A stretch of DNA of 41,702 nucleotides, from IMG/VR virus record IMGVR_UViG_3300027968_000009, positions 1-41,702 of that record. One strand, 5' to 3'. Below are positions 37,777-41,702 of the stretch, one piece after another. Position numbers and translations under genes: made by a program. A model generated the notes under the pieces. The model was given only the letters and a program-made list of their open reading frames with translations. It made no database searches and was not told the DNA's origin. Within the stretch, counting starts at the first letter, position 1. Each line of letters opens with the position of its first letter. The stretch is from a virus.

Positions 37777-37931
37777 CTCAGCAATGAGAGAATGTCACAA
37801 TTCTTTCATAAATCTCCATTTTTCTATCGCTGCTATAGACAAAACCCAACTATTCTGCTAAGATAAGCCGGCGCGAGGGGGTAACAATCTGCGCAATAAT
37901 ACTGATAAGGTGGCTGCGTGACGATGCGAAA

Positions 37932-38381
37932 CTACTGTTCTGGATAATCGTTTTCCACCCATATTCCCCATGCCATCCCATAGCAGAAGAGTATCACCGC
38001 GCCGACGACAAGCAACACGAAGGCCGTGCCGCCATAGGGCAAGAAATCGAGGCTATGCGAGATCGCCAGCACGAGCAGGGTGAGCGGTATGGTGAATGTG
38101 CCTGCCATTGCCATGAGACAGGCGGCGATGACGCAGCGCCCGAAGACGGAAAGCGATTGCCAGCGAATAGGGCGCAAAGAAACGTCAGTGTGTTTCGGGT
38201 CAGGCGTGCCACTCCATGCACCAGGCCAGGCTTCTCTTATTGTTCCCTCTGATAAAATCACCGTCGTATTATCCTCTGCCGGAATCTCGATGGGAACGCC
38301 AGGATAGAGCATTGCCTCAGTAAACCAGGGCGGCAGACCCATATGTTCTTTCAGTTCCTCAAATGTATGCGGATTCTCCAT
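37932..38381 (-). CDS. Membrane protein, unknown
   Basis: A 149-aa protein. The first 75 residues are soluble (ELKEHMGLPPWFTEAMLYPG, LSEGTIREAWPGAWSGTPDP), followed by two membrane helices (VIAACLMAMAGTFTIPLTLL; AFVLLVVGAVILFCYGMAWG). The start is preceded by the GAGGGGGTAAC block. It may be an anchored accessory protein of the FtsK-like module to the right or a superinfection protein; nothing in the sequence decides. Confidence 0.7.
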   Translation of the reverse strand: MENPHTFEELKEHMGLPPWFTEAMLYPGVPIEIPAEDNTTVILSEGTIREAWPGAWSGTPDPKHTDVSLRPIRWQSLSVFGRCVIAACLMAMAGTFTIPLTLLVLAISHSLDFLPYGGTAFVLLVVGAVILFCYGMAWGIWVENDYPEQ

Positions 38382-38412
38382 CAGTTACCCCCTCGTTTAT
38401 CATCAGATAAAT

Positions 38413-38898
38413 TTATTCTACTTCCTGCACAATCGTACTACCTGCCGGTGGCAATGCTTTTTGCTGCTCAAACACCTCAAACATGGTCATATTCTCTTCA
38501 ACGAGCAGATACGGCATAAACACCTCTTCCATTTTTACCATGCCGCTATCGATAATCGCCATTTGCGCACTCACCCAGTCGCGAATGTTGGCCCATGCTG
38601 TGCGATAGGCTTGCTCATCGAGACGATCACCGCTAATACCTTTACCGCTATTACGGTAACTTTCTGCTACCAGCTTTCGCACGTTCTCAAATCGTGCTGG
38701 CAAACGAAACGTATAGTTCACCCCATGTAACACCAACACGAACTGGATCGAGGTTGCATTTCCCTCGTCGTCAAATTCAAGCTGAATCTTCCTCGCTTTA
38801 TGAGCGGCCAAAGCCTGCTGGATTGCACCGAAAATGCCGTCCATCGACGCCTGACTTGTGTAATTCTTCAACCTACTCGCTTTTCTCTGCTGTACCAT
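38413..38898 (-). CDS. Conserved phage/mobile-element protein of unknown function
   Basis: A 161-aa protein matching a pattern I know from many uncharacterised phage and plasmid proteins: KNYTSQASMDGIFGAIQQAL, a strand with the FDDEGNATSIQFVL motif, FRLPARFENVRKLV, and then AYRTAWANIRDWVSAQMAII with VFMPYLL. The combination Tyr-Thr-Ser start, LPA and aWrxikDWv is diagnostic. Biochemical role unknown. It overlaps the upstream HTH gene by 26 nt. Confidence 0.75.
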   Translation of the reverse strand: MVQQRKASRLKNYTSQASMDGIFGAIQQALAAHKARKIQLEFDDEGNATSIQFVLVLHGVNYTFRLPARFENVRKLVAESYRNSGKGISGDRLDEQAYRTAWANIRDWVSAQMAIIDSGMVKMEEVFMPYLLVEENMTMFEVFEQQKALPPAGSTIVQEVE

Positions 38899-39097
38899 TC
38901 TCCTGTCCTCTCTTTTTCAGATAGGTCGCCACACTCGACTCGATCACCCACCAGTTGCGGCCTAATCGAAACGCCTGGATGTCGCCCGCGTTGCGCAGGC
39001 TGTGGATCTGGCTACTGTACTTGAGGCCGAGCCGACGCGCTGTTTCCTGGAGCGTGATTGTGCCGGGCGGTGTGTAGCGTTTGGTGGCGGTGGTCAT
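38873..39097 (-). CDS. Excisionase/MerR-type HTH DNA-binding protein
   Basis: A 74-aa protein with an N-terminal winged-HTH of the excisionase (HTH_17) type: TITLQETARRLGLKYSSQIH, SLRNAGDIQAFRLGRNWWVI and SSVATYLKKR. Such proteins bind att sites as recombination directionality factors or act as small repressors. It is coupled by ATGA to the preceding gene. If the recombinase at the left end is the integrase, this is the best candidate for its excision partner. Confidence 0.8.
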   Translation of the reverse strand: MTTATKRYTPPGTITLQETARRLGLKYSSQIHSLRNAGDIQAFRLGRNWWVIESSVATYLKKRGQENGTAEKSE

Positions 39098-39312
39098 GAC
39101 GACACCTCTTGCGCTTGCCGTTGCTTCTCCTTGTCTATCTCATTCTCGATATTTATCATCAGGTCATACACGTCTGTCCAGGCCAGTTGCTCTGCATTGC
39201 GGATAGCGACCACAGCGGCATTACGACTATCCAGCATTTGCGCGTTGGTTTTGATGACCTCCAGATCGTGCTTGATCTGTTTAAGGCTGGCTAACAGGTA
39301 TTGGAGTTCCAT
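39094..39312 (-). CDS. Small coiled-coil protein
   Basis: A 72-aa protein that is helical throughout (LLASLKQIKHDLEVIKTNAQ, DLMINIENEIDKEKQRQAQE), probably a short coiled coil. It lies between the membrane-HTH gene and the excisionase-like gene, 3 nt after the former. No domain name can be given. Confidence 0.68.
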   Translation of the reverse strand: MELQYLLASLKQIKHDLEVIKTNAQMLDSRNAAVVAIRNAEQLAWTDVYDLMINIENEIDKEKQRQAQEVSS

Positions 39313-39315
39313 CGG

Positions 39316-40149
39316 CTATTTTCCTTCCTGAATGCGCTTGATCCACTTATTTGCGGTTGTCGGTGAACACCCAACTTTTTCAGCGATTGCACGTCCGGTA
39401 AGCGTACTGTCCAGGGCATATTCAGCGCGTATCTTTTGTTCGATTTCACTGGACGCGCTGTCCACGCCGGTGTCCACTGGACTGTCCAGGGTGTTCACCT
39501 GTGCAGGCGCTGCGATCAGTGGGGTGTTCACGGCGGGCAATTGCGGCTGTGTGACCGCCAGTTTCAACGCCTCTACTTCCTGCTTCAATTCCATGATAAT
39601 GTTCACGGTATCCGCTGTGATGTTCAGGGTGTTCACCTCTGATCTATGTGTCTGTTCAGGGTGTACGCCCTGTTCTTCGCGAAACCAGCCGCTCATGAAG
39701 ATGAGTACCAGCACGAGCGCCGACCGTTCCCACGTCAGGGCAATCGGATTAATACCAAGCTGTACCGTCGCCTGTTCAACGGAAATGCCAACGCTATTGG
39801 CCCGTGCGATAATCGATTGCATCTGGATAGAGACGTAGCTAATCGCCGCCGCGATGCACACAGCTAGAACGATTTCAGCCACCTTGCGCCTGCCCGCCTT
39901 GTCAGAGAGATAGACCTTGTGCGCTTTTGCGCCCAGGCCAAGCACCTGAAAGTCAAGCGTGAGGAGCAGGCAGATCGCCCAGGTCAGCGCCAGACCTCCA
40001 TACTGGCGCAAGGCATTGCCGCCGGTAAGTAGGTCCACGCCTGCGATGATACCGGAGATAGCGAGCGCAGGACCCGATAAAGTGATAATACTGTCTTCGA
40101 GTTTGTTGATGCTCTCTTTGAGCGTGATCTGTGGCGGATGGATACGCAT
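39316..40149 (-). CDS. Membrane protein with C-terminal HTH (SpdB/DUF2637-like layout)
   Basis: A 277-aa protein. Hydrophobic segments lie near residues 20-45 (ISGIIAGVDLLTGG), 50-75 (YGGLALTWAICLLLTLDFQV), 90-110 (EIVLAVCIAAAISYVSI) and 140-155 (ALVLVLIFMSGWF). A Pro/Val-rich linker with repeated VNT motifs follows, and the C-terminus is an HTH (LTGRAIAEKVGCSPTTANKW). Several membrane helices plus an HTH recall SpdB-type spread proteins of actinobacterial conjugative elements, which work with an FtsK-like TraB translocase; an FtsK-like gene lies just upstream here. It could also anchor DNA or a regulator at the membrane. Confidence 0.75.
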   Translation of the reverse strand: MRIHPPQITLKESINKLEDSIITLSGPALAISGIIAGVDLLTGGNALRQYGGLALTWAICLLLTLDFQVLGLGAKAHKVYLSDKAGRRKVAEIVLAVCIAAAISYVSIQMQSIIARANSVGISVEQATVQLGINPIALTWERSALVLVLIFMSGWFREEQGVHPEQTHRSEVNTLNITADTVNIIMELKQEVEALKLAVTQPQLPAVNTPLIAAPAQVNTLDSPVDTGVDSASSEIEQKIRAEYALDSTLTGRAIAEKVGCSPTTANKWIKRIQEGK

Positions 40150-40167
40150 ACACGTCCTACCTTCCTA

Positions 40168-40431
40168 CTACCAGAACCAACCGCGCTTTTTCGGCTGCTC
40201 GTCTACATCCACAGTAATAACTTTGCCCTTTACCTCATCCATCAAGGTCTCCCACTCGCGCTGCAACGCTCTGTACTCTTCATCATAGCGTGTCGGCTGC
40301 TCGCTTTCGACTTCCTCCCTTGTCAGGGAAGAGGCAATCTCATCTTGCCGGTCTCGTATGGCCTGAATACGATCAACTTTCTCGTAGACACTCAGATCAG
40401 GCGTCTCAAACATCTTGCCGAACCATCCCAT
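40168..40431 (-). CDS. Small hypothetical protein
   Basis: An 87-aa protein; the start at 40431 (MGWFGKMFETPDLSVYEKVD) has GAGGAA in the repeated RBS block. A charged coiled-coil-like middle (RIQAIRDRQDEIASSLTREE, YRALQREWETLMDEVK) leads to the end KKRGWFW. It begins like its neighbour (MGLFDFFK / MGWFGKMF), suggesting that the two share a membrane-facing N-terminal motif. Confidence 0.7.
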   Translation of the reverse strand: MGWFGKMFETPDLSVYEKVDRIQAIRDRQDEIASSLTREEVESEQPTRYDEEYRALQREWETLMDEVKGKVITVDVDEQPKKRGWFW

Positions 40432-40447
40432 GTCATTCCTCGCTTTC

Positions 40448-40669
40448 TTAATGTTCATGTGGCAGGAAGTAGCCGCCACATTCTGAGCAATACACGCGAG
40501 AAGAAGGATTATCCCCGAGGACTGGCCCCCAGGTTCCATTACGGTAACGTTCTAATCCATGCTCTCGCAGCATGTCTTTTTCAATCTCATACCGCCGTTG
40601 CTTGTCTGCCCCCATGTATTCATTTGCTAAGGTTTCCGGTTTGCTTTTGAAGAAATCGAATAATCCCAT
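40448..40669 (-). CDS. Small hypothetical protein with Cys/His end
   Basis: A 73-aa protein (MGLFDFFKSKPETLANEYMG) with a charged helix and a C-terminal CSECGGYFLPHEH, which could bind zinc. The RBS block is AAGCGAGGAATGAT. No family recognised. Confidence 0.7.
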   Translation of the reverse strand: MGLFDFFKSKPETLANEYMGADKQRRYEIEKDMLREHGLERYRNGTWGPVLGDNPSSRVYCSECGGYFLPHEH

Positions 40670-40690
40670 ATCATTCCTCGCTTTCTTTCG

Positions 40691-40831
40691 CTATTTCCAG
40701 CGATGCGCTGAATGCGTATTCTCTTCAGGATGAGGCCAGGGGTCATTTCCGCCTGTCGCCTCATGATACTTCTGAAATGCAATACAAATCGGCACTGCTA
40801 TGACAATCGCTAGAATAATAGCTACAACCAT
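40691..40831 (-). CDS. Tiny membrane protein
   Basis: A 46-aa protein (MVVAIILAIVIAVPICIAFQ), one membrane helix followed by a polar tail (DPWPHPEENTHSAHRWK). The start is supported by GCGAGGAACGAG. It lies between small genes of the FtsK-like module. Confidence 0.62.
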   Translation of the reverse strand: MVVAIILAIVIAVPICIAFQKYHEATGGNDPWPHPEENTHSAHRWK

Positions 40832-40846
40832 CTCGTTCCTCGCTTT

Positions 40847-41023
40847 CTATTTGCTTGCTTTCTTCCGTTTCAAGTAGCGTCGTTTGCGTTCGCGGTGCGT
40901 GGCGTGCGCCTTCTCAATATCGTCCAGATGCATCCGGTGGAGCAGGTGCCATTTGCCGCAGTACCAGCCGACGAGAAAGCCGACCAGCGCGCCAGCGAGC
41001 AGTGCTACTACCACCGCATTCAT
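40847..41023 (-). CDS. Tiny membrane protein coupled to the FtsK-like gene
   Basis: A 58-aa protein (MNAVVVALLAGALVGFLVGW) with one membrane helix and a strongly basic C-terminus (HRERKRRYLKRKKASK). It overlaps the FtsK-like gene by ATGA, so it is probably made with it and might anchor or assist that ATPase at the membrane. Confidence 0.65.
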   Translation of the reverse strand: MNAVVVALLAGALVGFLVGWYCGKWHLLHRMHLDDIEKAHATHRERKRRYLKRKKASK

Positions 41024-41702
41024 TGCGCGTTCTCTTCCAGACCGCTCACGATCTGCTCATACTCAACACATGCTCTCTGGTAGGCAACCGTGCCACCAGC
41101 TTTCACCCGCCAGACTTTTTCCACGATGGCGACCTTGCCCCATCCTTTTTCACGCAATGCGAGGACTTCTGAAAAATGCGCCTGAAAAAGACTCTGTGAA
41201 ACCGCATCTGTATTGGTTTCACCGGTATTTTTCAAGTCGCTTTCAACAACAGTGTCGGTGTCCTTCATGCGCCTTTCAGGAAAGGGGATCACATTTTCAG
41301 ACTGCCTCGATTTCGCAGCCACCAGGCGCTTGACATCGTAGATCGGGGCCAGCACGATATCAGAAAAGGAGGGATACTCGACGACGAACTGACCAGGCTT
41401 GCCTTTCGCAAAGTTCGCCTTGATGAGTTCGGCATTCATGAAGCCAGCCGCTTTTGCCGCTGTCGTATCGATAGCGGCAGCGCTCCTGAAACGGAACATC
41501 TTCTGCGTGACCTTCATCTCGTCCGTCGAGTAGTCGGTCTGCATGCATGCCAGCAGAAACATGCCATATTTGCGCCCGCGCACCGCCAGAATGGTGAGAT
41601 CGGCAAACATCCTTTTCAGCAGCTTTGGATCCACGACTTCATAGCCGAGAGAAAGCATCTCCTCGACATACATCAGCAACACCGGTTGCCGCTCCAGTTC
41701 GG
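41020..41702 (-). CDS. FtsK/TraB-like DNA translocase, C-terminal part (cut by window edge)
   Basis: The frame is open through the right edge; 226 residues are visible. A Walker-B-like strand PVLLMYVEEM opens the visible part, followed by ADLTILAVRGRKYGMFLLAC and TQKMFRFRSAAAIDTTAAKA, which resemble the late core of FtsK/HerA-type translocases. The end (LREKGWGKVAIVEKVWRVKA, AYQRACVEYEQIV) looks like a small winged helix, as in the DNA-reading gamma domain of FtsK/TraB. The Walker A is outside the window. Neighbouring small membrane proteins and the membrane-HTH protein suggest a DNA-transfer or partition module. Confidence 0.7.
   Translation of the reverse strand, partial: ELERQPVLLMYVEEMLSLGYEVVDPKLLKRMFADLTILAVRGRKYGMFLLACMQTDYSTDEMKVTQKMFRFRSAAAIDTTAAKAAGFMNAELIKANFAKGKPGQFVVEYPSFSDIVLAPIYDVKRLVAAKSRQSENVIPFPERRMKDTDTVVESDLKNTGETNTDAVSQSLFQAHFSEVLALREKGWGKVAIVEKVWRVKAGGTVAYQRACVEYEQIVSGLEENAQ

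Larger units (their letters stand above)
37219..37931. other. 713-nt gene-free structured segment
   Basis: No credible CDS on either strand. From left to right it holds the RBS block GAGGGGGTAAC, a leader terminator, a promoter, a 10-bp stem hairpin (37415-37424 with 37439-37448), a GC hairpin (GCCGGG-CCGA-CCCGGC, 37506-37521), the tRNA-Leu-like element, a 15-bp stem hairpin, an AT-rich stretch with a possible promoter, and a lone plus-strand copy of GAGGGGGTAAC (37875-37885) without a gene. Confidence 0.7.

Noticed and set aside
37875-37885. Ribosome binding site of a plus-strand gene
   Set aside because: No start codon with a meaningful frame follows; only a chance frame of a few codons.
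7021-41702. Insertion sequences or transposons
   Set aside because: No transposase-like protein and no terminal inverted repeats with target duplication were seen in the phage part.

Overview
The window is most of a tailed-phage (siphovirus-type) genome or prophage. From about 1.8 kb to the right edge almost everything is on the minus strand and is read right to left. The gene order is the classical one: small and large terminase, portal, MuF-type minor head protein, prohead protease, major capsid protein, head-tail connectors, tail tube, G/GT chaperones with a frameshift, tape measure, very large tip/fibre protein, lysis genes. The host cannot be fixed from sequence alone. Base composition is moderately GC-rich and start sites are Shine-Dalgarno driven, so it is bacterial. 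The membrane-anchored HTH protein and FtsK-like ATPase at the right edge recall elements of Gram-positive or Chloroflexota-type bacteria, but that is a weak inference.

Layout, left to right. 0-1.25 kb (+): a short serine recombinase followed 1 nt later by an HNH nuclease. 1.24-1.75 kb: a 19-bp perfect inverted repeat, a 28-codon ORF and a four-repeat CRISPR mini-array without cas genes. 1.76-1.84 kb: two tandem terminators ending the minus-strand late transcript. 1.86-5.06 kb (-): a holin-like protein, small unknown proteins, an Acb2/Tad1-type cyclic-nucleotide sponge, a zinc amidase endolysin and an unknown protein. 5.19-6.76 kb (+): an inserted cassette of six small genes led by a YopX-family gene. 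6.73-21.9 kb (-): XhlA-like protein, 2014-aa tip protein, tail proteins, tape measure with a Hint domain and 23-aa repeats, frameshifted chaperones, two related tail-tube-like proteins and tail-completion proteins. 21.9-27.5 kb: connector, capsid and protease. 27.6-29.9 kb: small accessory genes (second YopX gene, DEDDh exonuclease). 29.9-35.6 kb: MuF, portal fusion, terminases. 35.7-37.2 kb: tightly coupled small genes. 37.2-37.93 kb: a gene-free, strongly structured segment with a tRNA-Leu-like element of about 154 nt. 37.9-41.7 kb: membrane proteins, a small DNA-binding protein, a membrane-HTH protein and the C-terminal part of an FtsK/TraB-like ATPase cut by the window edge.

Expression logic. 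Many genes are coupled by ATGA or GTGA overlaps. Three minus-strand units (starting near 5055, 27500 and 37218) share one design: a promoter, then a hairpin plus U-run terminator in the leader, then the Shine-Dalgarno sequence. This suggests control by attenuation or antitermination. A classical A AAA AAC slippery site links the tail chaperones.

The most notable points are the possible two-layer defence against cyclic-nucleotide immunity (an Acb2-like sponge and a 2H phosphoesterase domain inside the portal polypeptide), the Hint domain in the tape measure whose +1 residue is Ile, the phage-borne mini-CRISPR array, the oversized tRNA-like element, the repeated leader attenuators, and the FtsK plus membrane-HTH pair that looks like a conjugative-element module joined to a phage.
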